NCBI GenBank assembly: GCA_903823025.1
Contig: CAIJRK010000003.1
Coordinates: forward strand, 80,078-144,077
Direction: 5' to 3'
From: an uncultured beta proteobacterium
Lineage (GTDB): Bacteria; Pseudomonadota; Gammaproteobacteria; Burkholderiales; Burkholderiaceae_C
DNA: 64,000 nucleotides
This document shows positions 34,198-41,798 of the stretch, piece by piece (the stretch's first letter is position 1; every line of letters starts with the position of its first letter). A program made the position numbers and the translations under genes. The notes under the pieces were generated by a model, which searched no databases, was not told where the DNA came from, and saw only the letters and a list, made by a program, of their open reading frames with translations.

Positions 34198-34288
34198 AAA
34201 TCATACTTACCGAAATCGACAGCACACCATCGAGCGCAGCAACCAATAGACACGGCACCGCACGGCGATGCAGATTGTGGTGGAGACG

Positions 34289-34657
34289 TTACGCGCTCAT
34301 AGCGATGGCCGATGCCTTGGCGATATTCTCACTGGTCAACAAATGGAGTTGGTCACGATTGGTTGCAGTGGCCCGAATAATCTCTAATCGCCGCTCGGTA
34401 GATAGCACGCAGGACACTGGCGAGGCTTGCCGCAACTGGTTGCCGCGCTCATCCGTACCCAACGCAGTGACCCAATCCCGTTCTCTGAGAATTCGCACCC
34501 ATTCGTCTCGCAAGGGCTTGGAGCAAACGCTGACATGGGTATCCCACCGTGCCAATCTATCTAGCACCTGCTTAATCAGCGTTTCGTCCCCTCGCATCAA
34601 CTCAATGGCAGCAGTGTGCAGCGCGAGGCTTCTGGTGTCTTGTTCCTGATGGTGCAT
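34289..34657 (-). CDS. Conserved-looking hypothetical protein
   Basis: A 122-residue protein (MHHQEQDTRSLALHTAAIEL, HVSVCSKPLRDEWVRILRER, NQLRQASPVSCVLSTERRLE). The pattern RSLALHxxAIELM ... RLARWDTHVSVxSKPLRDEW looks like a family of small unnamed proteins found in mobile regions. No catalytic motif is visible. It is divergent in orientation from the preceding 65-residue gene and lies 284 bp downstream of the transposition operon's last gene, on the same strand as it. Confidence 0.5.
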   Translation of the reverse strand: MHHQEQDTRSLALHTAAIELMRGDETLIKQVLDRLARWDTHVSVCSKPLRDEWVRILRERDWVTALGTDERGNQLRQASPVSCVLSTERRLEIIRATATNRDQLHLLTSENIAKASAIAMSA

Positions 34658-34941
34658 AGTGATGAAGATTTTGCGCCAAATGTCCTCTGGTTACCGGTGA
34701 CGGTGCCAGGGCAGAATGATTGGTTGCTAAATGGTTGCACTCACAACAAACTGCAACCTTTTCGCAACCTTTCTAAGGTAAACATCACTTACCGCAATCA
34801 TTTGGCAACATTGTTCGCATTGCTCCAGATATTTTATTGTCAACAAACTGTCAACGGCATAGCTGGATAAAGCACGGGTAATGCTGTTTTAGACTGTGTT
34901 CTGAGTTCTTTGTGCCTGACAAAGCAGGGTCTAATGCTGTT

Positions 34942-36402
34942 TTATTGGATGGACTCATAAGCCATACGGATATCTAAATTGCTTGGGAGCCAGTATTTCT
35001 TTTTGGCAATCGTCACAACGACTCCAACTCCATCAGTCGCCGCAACCACACTCTCCAAAACCTTTTCCGTGATGTCCTTCTGCACCACCTCGTGAAAATA
35101 GGCCATCGCCACCGCAAGTAACTTCAACCGCCCGTTCTTGCTCTGATCATTTCCCGTCAACAGCCTTAGTAAATCGTTTTCCAGTTGATTTTTCTTTAAC
35201 TTCGTGGCCTTGTTGTTGGCAGGTGTGAGAGTGATGTTTACTTTATGGCTATCACGCAAATACCCAACAAAGCCTGAAACGGCAGCACGTTGCCCCGGAG
35301 TTTTGCCAAGGTATGCATCCAGCATTTTTTGATCAGGTGGACAGATATCTTTTGTTGCAGCATGAAGCAACAACGCAGCCGCTGGCGTCATGGCTAACCG
35401 AATCGAACGCCAGGTTGTTTTGCCTTCTTTTTGCCCGGTGAGAAGTTGATCATGGTAGCCATCAAGGATCGATCTTTGCGCCGTTCCTGTTTCAAACTTT
35501 TTCAGAGTGGCAGCAATTCGCCGCTGGTCAGAGTCTTCAACTTTCGCTCCTGCGTCTGGCACCACAAAACCTGCTTCCTGCATCCACTTCATTGGAAGCA
35601 ATACCTTTCGTAACCCAGGTGTTCCAAAATGCTTCAACAAGATGGCGTATTCAGGAATCGATTTCCACTGTTTTTCAATATCCAGAAAGAACGGCAAGTA
35701 CCGATGGAGCGTAATCGCCGCCTTATGTGTACCAACTTTCCCACCAAGCCACTCTCCAAAATTGGAAAAGTGCAACGCTATAACGGGTACTGAAAATCCA
35801 GCACAGTCTATCGTTATGCGTTTTTTTAAGAGTTCTTTCCAGTAGCATGACTCGCACTGTTTATTGCGGCCAGCAGGCATAGGTTGATTGCATTCAGGGC
35901 AAGGTATTTCGCCAATAGTTAGACATGCATGGCACAGCAGTCGTCCATCGGGTGAGGTTTCCAGTAATCGGTGTCGATGACACGCACCACAATTTCCATG
36001 GTCAGAACGGGCGCATTTTTGACAGACACGCTTATCGTGATCAAAGCGTGAAACACGAGTCAGCCTACTGGAAAGAACTCCACAAATTTCGCATGGTTCT
36101 TGTTGCCGGAAATAGGGTGAGCAACTGTTGCACACGGGACCATATTCAGTAATTTTTCCAATTGAATACTCAACTACCCCACACCTTGCGCATGGCTTGT
36201 CAACCTGGCAGTTCAAACAAACAGCACTGGCATCATTTTTTGGAAGCCGTGCAAAGTTGCCACACTTCGGACACATACGCCGTTTAAAAACTCGTGCGTA
36301 ACACGTCGAGCAGAATTTATGGCCTTTGTGAACGCGCCAAATCTTTGCAACATTTTTTCCGCATTCGTCACACATTTTGGAATCATGAACAGGCTGAGTC
36401 AT
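34942..36402 (-). CDS. Multi-zinc-ribbon protein of the transposition operon (TniE-like)
   Basis: A 486-residue protein with about 190 N-terminal residues made of seven or more Cys-x2-Cys zinc ribbons (e.g. CDECGKNVAKIW, CPKCGNFARL, CARCGVVEY, CEICGVLSSR). A helical domain of about 290 residues follows (FSNFGEWLGGKVGTHKAAIT, TWRSIRLAMTPAAALLLHAA). It overlaps tniQ by 4 bp (ATGA) and is the last gene of the five-gene operon. The position matches tniE of Tn6022-type elements, whose role is unknown to me. Many zinc ribbons suggest binding of nucleic acid or protein during target choice; that is inference. Confidence 0.6.
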   Translation of the reverse strand: MTQPVHDSKMCDECGKNVAKIWRVHKGHKFCSTCYARVFKRRMCPKCGNFARLPKNDASAVCLNCQVDKPCARCGVVEYSIGKITEYGPVCNSCSPYFRQQEPCEICGVLSSRLTRVSRFDHDKRVCQKCARSDHGNCGACHRHRLLETSPDGRLLCHACLTIGEIPCPECNQPMPAGRNKQCESCYWKELLKKRITIDCAGFSVPVIALHFSNFGEWLGGKVGTHKAAITLHRYLPFFLDIEKQWKSIPEYAILLKHFGTPGLRKVLLPMKWMQEAGFVVPDAGAKVEDSDQRRIAATLKKFETGTAQRSILDGYHDQLLTGQKEGKTTWRSIRLAMTPAAALLLHAATKDICPPDQKMLDAYLGKTPGQRAAVSGFVGYLRDSHKVNITLTPANNKATKLKKNQLENDLLRLLTGNDQSKNGRLKLLAVAMAYFHEVVQKDITEKVLESVVAATDGVGVVVTIAKKKYWLPSNLDIRMAYESIQ

Positions 36403-37490
36403 CGCTGTGCCATGTCAAGCTTTCGCTGCAATCTCGCCATCATGCGTTTCACCTGATACCTTGGCCGTGGGCCATTAAGTCGTGCGGTTGACCGCGTTGA
36501 TTTTTCACGCAGAGCGCTTGGTAAAGATGCCGAAGTCGTTCTAATCCAAGCTGGCGAAACAAGCCCGTGACCAGCGAGACCTTGTTTGGTGATGTTTGAT
36601 TTTTGCAAGGCTTCATCGAACTGAATCTTACTGGCCGACATCATTGGAAAAAGTGCTGCCAGTAATCTTTCACGGTCATGTGTTTGAAGAATTTCCAGAT
36701 GGTTTCCTGGCTGCATCGGTATGCTGACGGGCAATTGAACGCCAGTCAGTCTCAAGAATTCACTCAAAGGCTCGTTCTCGCCTCTCTGCGCCACCCGAAT
36801 AAGCGACACAAAATAATTGGACAACTCAAACCATGGCGTGATGCTCATGGTGCTTCCCTGAAACGGCCCAACGCCATTGCGCAAAACATCGTCAGCCATC
36901 AGTTGAAATTTCAAGGCATCTGGCAAGCAACTGCGAACAGTTGCTGCACGCAGGTCAGACTTGCACGTCGCACAAACCGTTATCAGCACATCTTCTGCCT
37001 GCAAACGGTGATATTCAACTGGTGCATTGCAAATGTGGCATCGATCAAGCAAAGCATGACCATGTACTTGGCATCCCGTGTGCCATGCAAAACGCCACGG
37101 GAGGCGGAAATACGGTCTCACATCGGTTTTCAAACAGGTCGGACAGTATTGAATGCCGCTATGACGTTTGGTGTTTCTGGCCCCAGGAGCAACAAACCAT
37201 GTCCAGATTGCTTTTTCTGGTGGTTTTTTGCCATAGATTTGCTTGGCAATCGGAAGCAGACTGGCCGAGTTCAGCACGGTTTTTTTGATCCCGGACGCAG
37301 CACAAATCTGATCAAACCTGTCCTCATTAAAGAACCTGTCAGCATCTTGCGTCCAAATTCTCCACTTCGGCCAAACCGTCAACGTCAGAGTCATTGGGTC
37401 GCACCCTTGTATCAGCGCAGCGCGAACCAGCCATGAGGAAATGATTTCGTCAGGCATCAGTGGCGCTACAACCGACCATCGGGAATTCAC
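36399..37490 (-). CDS. tniQ: TniQ/TnsD-family target-selection protein
   Basis: A 363-residue TniQ-family protein. The N-terminus PLMPDEIISSWLVRAALIQG followed by WPKWRIWTQDADRFF is typical. A zinc-finger region follows: YCPTCLKTDVRPYFRLPWRF, then HTGCQVHGHALLDRCHICN, then a second Cys pair (VCATCKSDL). TniQ/TnsD proteins bind the chromosomal attachment site and recruit TnsC. Because the element lies in comM, this protein is the likely reader of the comM sequence. It is shorter than Tn7 TnsD (508 residues). It overlaps both neighbours by 4 bp. Confidence 0.88.
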   Translation of the reverse strand: MNSRWSVVAPLMPDEIISSWLVRAALIQGCDPMTLTLTVWPKWRIWTQDADRFFNEDRFDQICAASGIKKTVLNSASLLPIAKQIYGKKPPEKAIWTWFVAPGARNTKRHSGIQYCPTCLKTDVRPYFRLPWRFAWHTGCQVHGHALLDRCHICNAPVEYHRLQAEDVLITVCATCKSDLRAATVRSCLPDALKFQLMADDVLRNGVGPFQGSTMSITPWFELSNYFVSLIRVAQRGENEPLSEFLRLTGVQLPVSIPMQPGNHLEILQTHDRERLLAALFPMMSASKIQFDEALQKSNITKQGLAGHGLVSPAWIRTTSASLPSALREKSTRSTARLNGPRPRYQVKRMMARLQRKLDMAQR

Positions 37491-38386
37491 AACACGAGTT
37501 CCCTAATGCCCCGAGTTGGACGAACCCAAGCTTTGCTTTCAATGATCGCTTTGTCGATCTGTTCCTTCCCACTGGTAATGGCTTCAGTGGCACACTTGAT
37601 CAGTAATTGATGCAAATTACCTGTGTTTCCTTCGGAAAGGGTATGCAGCAAGCTGGCCAGCTCGGGTGTGTGGAGCTTGGACGGTTTTTTCAGAGGCAGC
37701 ACCTTCTCAAAGCCCGCCAGTAGCTGCTGAAAGTCTTTGTTCAACTCCCACAAGGGAAGGCTCATAACTTCAAAGCGGCTTGCGTGCTGTGGATCAGTGT
37801 GAAGCACCTGAACCGCTTCTCTTGTGCCAACACCGACGATAGGGATCGCCAGTTCATTGCACAAAAGCTTGATCGCATTCATGACCTCACGCTGTTTAAC
37901 AGGCGTGCCTGTCAGTAACGAGTGAAATTCATCAATGATCAGCAATTTGACATGACATAGGCGGAAAAGATGAATGACCTGATACCTCAATTTTGAAGCA
38001 GGATCGGTCGCCCGGTATGGCGTGAAAAAGCATTCCAAAATTGAGATGTAAAGCCCTTTTTCGTCTGCGCTTGGTGGTGCTTCGGCAATGATGATCGGTT
38101 TGACTGGATCGGCATTGTCATCAACATAGCCTTTGCCGCACAAATCCTTAAATCTGCGCACCAGAGTTGTCTTGCCGTTGTTGGATTCGCCCACGATCAA
38201 CAAATTTTGCATTCGAGGTTTCGATGGCTTGTGCATCAACCCTTGGAGGTTATCAAGGATTTGTTGGCCTAGCCGGTAACTGATCCATCTAGGCTGATCC
38301 ATGAATTCAATTCGCTCCTTGTCAGTCATCCCCATGATGTGTCTGAAATCAGGATGTATGTGCTCGTAATCGGTTGTAGTGGTCAT
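37487..38386 (-). CDS. tnsC: TnsC-like AAA+ ATPase (TniB)
   Basis: A 299-residue AAA+ regulator of transposition that bridges target-site protein and transposase. Walker A GESNNGKTT lies at 66-74 and Walker B LLIIDEFHSLL at 148-158 (Asp152-Glu153). A sensor-like PIVGVGTREA follows near residue 190. Size is like TniB and smaller than Tn7 TnsC. It is translationally coupled (4-bp ATGA overlaps) to tnsB upstream and tniQ downstream. Confidence 0.92.
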   Translation of the reverse strand: MTTTTDYEHIHPDFRHIMGMTDKERIEFMDQPRWISYRLGQQILDNLQGLMHKPSKPRMQNLLIVGESNNGKTTLVRRFKDLCGKGYVDDNADPVKPIIIAEAPPSADEKGLYISILECFFTPYRATDPASKLRYQVIHLFRLCHVKLLIIDEFHSLLTGTPVKQREVMNAIKLLCNELAIPIVGVGTREAVQVLHTDPQHASRFEVMSLPLWELNKDFQQLLAGFEKVLPLKKPSKLHTPELASLLHTLSEGNTGNLHQLLIKCATEAITSGKEQIDKAIIESKAWVRPTRGIRELVL

Positions 38387-40308
38387 GCGATGTCTCCAAA
38401 GGAATCCAAGTCACCATCAACCAGACCGGAACTTGTCGCAAGCGAAATAATTGGGGTTTGAACAGGCGGCGGCAATGGTGCAGCAGGAGACACATTTTTT
38501 TCGTGTTCCTTGCGGCGTTGACTTTGGCGACGAGCCGTTTTAGTGCGTTCTTTCGATTCGTCAACTTGAGTGCGCAACTCAGTAATGGCGTGCAAAATTT
38601 GGTGTTCATTGACGCTTTTTTTGCCTTCACGTCGCAATGCATCACGCGCTTGCTGATATTCCCAAATACTCATTGGCGGGAGTGCTTGATCTGCAAATGG
38701 GACTTTGAAATATTGTTTTATTTCAGGATCAAAGAACCAGATCGTGCTGATGTCACGCGGGTCGCGTCTGAAAATGAAATCTCTTTTTTTTGTTTTATCA
38801 ACCGGGTCGCCCGCATTGATCCACTGTCTCAAAATGTCCGCGTAATAGGTCATGCCGTCAATGGTCACACCAAAGGCTTGAATTGTGCGACGAAAGTGCG
38901 GCAGGAAGTCGAGTAAGACTGTTTGCCGATTGGCTGGTATGGGTGGAATGCCAATGCCCTGAACACCGGCATTGCCAAATATGCCGATTTCCCACTTGCG
39001 CATCGGAGTCATCCCGATGCCACTGTGCATTTTTTGGTGATACACCTTGCAAATCAGTGTCACCAGCCAAGTTTCAAACTCAGATTTGGTCATCACCGCC
39101 TGCTTTTCTGAGTCGTACCCTTCTTTAGCCTTGATGTTGGAAAACGTTGTGCCTGGAAGTTCATGAACCTCACGCATGAAGGTTCCCAATACGCGTTCGA
39201 TATGTCCACCATAACGAGGTGTTTTGACCGGTCGGAATTCCAGGTTGATGCCGTACATCGTGCATGATTGCTGGAAATTGTCCGAGCGAAAGTCAGTACC
39301 GTTGTCAACATAGATTTTTTTGGGAACGCCCCAAACCGGCCACGTTGCACCAACCTTGTGCAATATTAGCCATTCGTCTTTGGGTAGGATTGAATGCGCC
39401 ACACACATAGCAACCGATGTCTCCGACGGGGCATCAAAAGACAAGTAGTACCCTGTAACCATCCGACTATCGATGTCCATTGCCAATGAAATCCAAGGCC
39501 GTCCAATCGGCTTTCTGTAAAGGTCATCAACCAGAATGATGTCCGCAGGGGTATGGTCAATCTGAATGACAGCAAGTGGAAAATCAGCATTCGGGAAATG
39601 CCCTGGAACGGGTAGAAACCTGTTTTTTGCTTTTTCTTTGAAACCACGCCCTCGAAGCCTCTCTTTTTCTGAAACATCAGCAACCCTTGATCTAATCGTC
39701 GATGGGTGGGGTGGCTCCACGCCGCGTAATTGGCACTGACGAAGAACTTCAATCACGGTTTTTGTGGGAGTCGGTCTTTGCTGGGTTAGGTAGTAGTTTT
39801 TGATGACCTCAGTAATAACGCCCTCGGCCTGGCTGTGTATCCGGCCTCTACCTTGAGTCCAGCCGCTTTTCTTGGGGATAAGAGCCGCTACATTTTTCAT
39901 CCCTTTGTACTTTTGCAGCCAACGGTAAATGGTGGCAGTATCAACACCAACTTCCTTGGCTCGCAACCCAACCTCGCGGCGACCTGGTGAAAACGCACTT
40001 ATCAAAGGTTGGATGGCTGCAAATCGTTCTTCGGCCACTTTCCAATCTGAGTCACCAATTCCTGCAATGTCCAAGTGCGGATCATGTTTTATCTCAGAAT
40101 CATCATTGGTGACTGATTGGAGTTCAAGAATTCGCAAGGGTTTGCTTCGGCCTGTTTCAACCGCAGTACCAACGACCGATTCAAAGTCAATGATCTGCTC
40201 AATGCGGTAGATCAAGTTTTCACTTTTGACCAAAGAGCCAACTTGAACATCCAGACGCTGCCTAGAGGCTTCAAACTCTGGATTTGGCATATCGTCTTTA
40301 TCACGCAT
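38383..40308 (-). CDS. tnsB: TnsB-like DDE transposase (TniA)
   Basis: Transposase that binds the end repeats and joins 3' ends to the target. The start at 40308 (MRDKDDMPNPEFEASRQRLD) is chosen because it overlaps the tnsA stop by 8 bp; the track start at 40515 lies deep inside tnsA. The resulting 641 residues have an N-terminal helix-turn-helix region (RREVGLRAKEVGVDTATIYR). The Mu/Tn7-type catalytic core has Asp251 (VIQIDHTPADI), Asp335 (IYVDNGTDF) and Glu371 (GGHIERVLGTF), with 35 residues between the last two. The C-terminus is charged, as expected for contact with TnsC. Confidence 0.93.
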   Translation of the reverse strand: MRDKDDMPNPEFEASRQRLDVQVGSLVKSENLIYRIEQIIDFESVVGTAVETGRSKPLRILELQSVTNDDSEIKHDPHLDIAGIGDSDWKVAEERFAAIQPLISAFSPGRREVGLRAKEVGVDTATIYRWLQKYKGMKNVAALIPKKSGWTQGRGRIHSQAEGVITEVIKNYYLTQQRPTPTKTVIEVLRQCQLRGVEPPHPSTIRSRVADVSEKERLRGRGFKEKAKNRFLPVPGHFPNADFPLAVIQIDHTPADIILVDDLYRKPIGRPWISLAMDIDSRMVTGYYLSFDAPSETSVAMCVAHSILPKDEWLILHKVGATWPVWGVPKKIYVDNGTDFRSDNFQQSCTMYGINLEFRPVKTPRYGGHIERVLGTFMREVHELPGTTFSNIKAKEGYDSEKQAVMTKSEFETWLVTLICKVYHQKMHSGIGMTPMRKWEIGIFGNAGVQGIGIPPIPANRQTVLLDFLPHFRRTIQAFGVTIDGMTYYADILRQWINAGDPVDKTKKRDFIFRRDPRDISTIWFFDPEIKQYFKVPFADQALPPMSIWEYQQARDALRREGKKSVNEHQILHAITELRTQVDESKERTKTARRQSQRRKEHEKNVSPAAPLPPPVQTPIISLATSSGLVDGDLDSFGDIA

Positions 40309-40999
40309 GAGTTGGTATCCATAATTCAGTGAAATCATCCAGCGGACGTGAGATGTCGCAATCCAACTGCCTTGTCGCCAGTAAGTGCCAGATATGTGCT
40401 CTACCTTGACGCTCAAACATACTGCCCATGAAGTGCCTAGCCAAGATGTAGTGATAGGGCGCAACGCCCATTGCCCGGACGTTCTCAAGAACCCACCGTG
40501 TTTCCTCAATGGCAAAGTTCATGCGCTGGTAAATTGCTAGAAAACTGATGTTGTCGAAGACAACATCTCTGATTCTGGATTCGTCATGGACATGGAACTC
40601 CCATCCCTGCTCTTTGGCATAGCGATAGGCCGCTTTCCACTTTGGCATCCATTCGCGCCAATGTTTTCGCCACTCTGATTCTGGCTTTACTTCGATCAGC
40701 ATTGGTTTCTGGCAAGCTAAAAGCGAAGCGTCCTGATGGATGCGGTAATAAACGAGAAAATCAGGTGTGTAGGTGTAAATCCGCCCATTGTTGTGCGTGA
40801 ACGGAATCTGGACAGGTTGGGGAATGATGTCAAGAACGCAGAGGCTGAATTCTTTGCGGATCAGGAAGTCGCGTTCAAGCGTGGATTCGTAAGGAATTGC
40901 AGTCTCACCACGGAAGGCGTAAACGCCAGACACGCTCCTGCGGGTCGGTTTTATTTTGCGAGTTTGCTTGGGTTTAACGGAGTCGCATTGATTTTGCAT
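40301..40999 (-). CDS. tnsA: TnsA-like endonuclease subunit (TniC)
   Basis: A 232-residue restriction-enzyme-like nuclease that cuts 5' ends of the transposon so that it moves by cut-and-paste. Family marks are YESTLERDFLIRKEFSLCVL (catalytic Glu), QPVQIPFTHNNGRIYTYTPD (catalytic Asp) and PMLIEVKPESEWRKHWREWM (Glu-Val-Lys). The ATG at 40999 lies inside the right-end repeat array, so TnsB binding probably controls its promoter. It is the first gene of the operon. Confidence 0.92.
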   Translation of the reverse strand: MQNQCDSVKPKQTRKIKPTRRSVSGVYAFRGETAIPYESTLERDFLIRKEFSLCVLDIIPQPVQIPFTHNNGRIYTYTPDFLVYYRIHQDASLLACQKPMLIEVKPESEWRKHWREWMPKWKAAYRYAKEQGWEFHVHDESRIRDVVFDNISFLAIYQRMNFAIEETRWVLENVRAMGVAPYHYILARHFMGSMFERQGRAHIWHLLATRQLDCDISRPLDDFTELWIPTHA

Positions 41000-41115
41000 A
41001 AATTTGAACGAAGTCGCATCGAATGTTAGTAAAAAAGTCGCATTGAATTCAAAAAATACCGATCTAAGTCATTGATCTACATAATTCATTGTCGCATTGA
41101 TTTTGAAAAGTCACA
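40982..41115 (-). repeat. Right transposon end with four TnsB-type repeats
   Basis: On the plus strand GTCGCAT cores occur at 40982, 41013, 41037 and 41091, and the element ends ...AAAAGTCACA at 41115. Copies at 40982 and 41091 share GTCGCATTGATTTTG. The innermost copy lies in the first codons of tnsA and the next two lie directly upstream of its ATG. A denser array at the transposase-proximal end is typical of Tn7. Confidence 0.85.
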
Positions 41116-41120
41116 GCGGT
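41116..41120. repeat. Target site duplication GCGGT, right copy
   Basis: Second copy of the 5-bp duplication, immediately after the terminal ACA of the transposon. Confidence 0.95.
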
Positions 41121-41777
41121 TCGCCACCCCGGCCCGGAGAAATCTCACTGGCGCATCATGGCGTGCTTTTTCTCGATGAGTTGCCTGAATTTCCAAGGGC
41201 TGCGTTAGAGGCACTGCGTGAGCCGCTGGAGTCGGGCACTATTACGATTTCACGGGCGGCGCGGCGGGCGGAGTTTCCGGCGCGCTTTCAACTCATTGGG
41301 GCCATGAATCCTTGTCCCTGTGGCTATCTTGGGTCGGCACAAAAAGCCTGTCGTTGCACGCCTGACCAGGTGTTGCGCTACCAGGGCAAGTTGAGCGGCC
41401 CGCTGATTGACCGCATTGATCTGCACGTTGAAGTGCCCGCGTTGCTACCGACTGATTTGATGCAAGCCAGGGCCGGCGAGTCAACCGCCTTGATTCGCAC
41501 GCGCTGCACCGCAGCCCGGGCGCTGGCAATAGCGCGCCAAGGCAAGTCGAATCAGGCGCTGCAAGGGCAAGAAATTGATACGTTTTTGCTGCTGGACGAG
41601 GCTGCTGTCAAGTTCCTCAACATGGCTGCTACGCGTTTGGGTTGGTCGGCGCGCAGCACGCATCGAGCGCTAAAAGTGGCCCGCACCATCGCCGATCTGG
41701 CCGGGACACGCACCACCACGGTGGCGCATGTGGCCGAAGCGATGCAATACCGGCGCGCTTTACGCACCAGCGCTTAA
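41116..41777 (+). pseudogene. comM: comM (yifB), 3' part
   Basis: C-terminal 218 codons of ComM: SPPRPGEISLAHHGVLFLDE (Walker B DE), EPLESGTITISRAARRAEFP, FQLIGAMNPCPCGYLGSAQK and the C-terminal AARLGWSARSTHRALKVART-type arginine-finger/helix region. The ORF-track start at 41097 (MILKSHSG) is an artefact made of transposon end sequence. The part has no promoter or start of its own. It completes the 5' part at 7851-8732. Confidence 0.95.
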
Positions 41778-41798
41778 TGAACCCTCGCGTCTCCTCTT

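Larger units (their letters stand above)
8733..41115. mobile_element. Tn7-like transposon inserted in comM (32,383 bp)
   Basis: The element starts TGTCATTTTC and ends (reverse complement) TGTGACTTTT. Its first 26 bp form an imperfect inverted repeat (18 of 26 identical by eye) that includes TGCGACA in both ends. It is bounded by a perfect 5-bp duplication. The right end carries a complete transposition operon (TnsA, TnsB, TnsC, TniQ and a zinc-ribbon protein). The rest is cargo: defence systems, cassette-like units and decayed mobile elements. Insertion inside comM with this gene order resembles Tn6022/AbaR-type elements of Acinetobacter, as I recall them. The cargo has visibly lower GC and more varied codon use than the flanks. 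Confidence 0.96.

Noticed and set aside
38383-40515. TnsB start at 40515 as given in the ORF track
   Set aside because: It would overlap tnsA by over 200 bp; the ATG at 40308 gives the usual short overlap and natural N-terminus.
41097-41777. comM 3' part as an independent gene starting MILKSHSG
   Set aside because: The first residues are transposon end sequence; the coding part is only the tail of disrupted comM.
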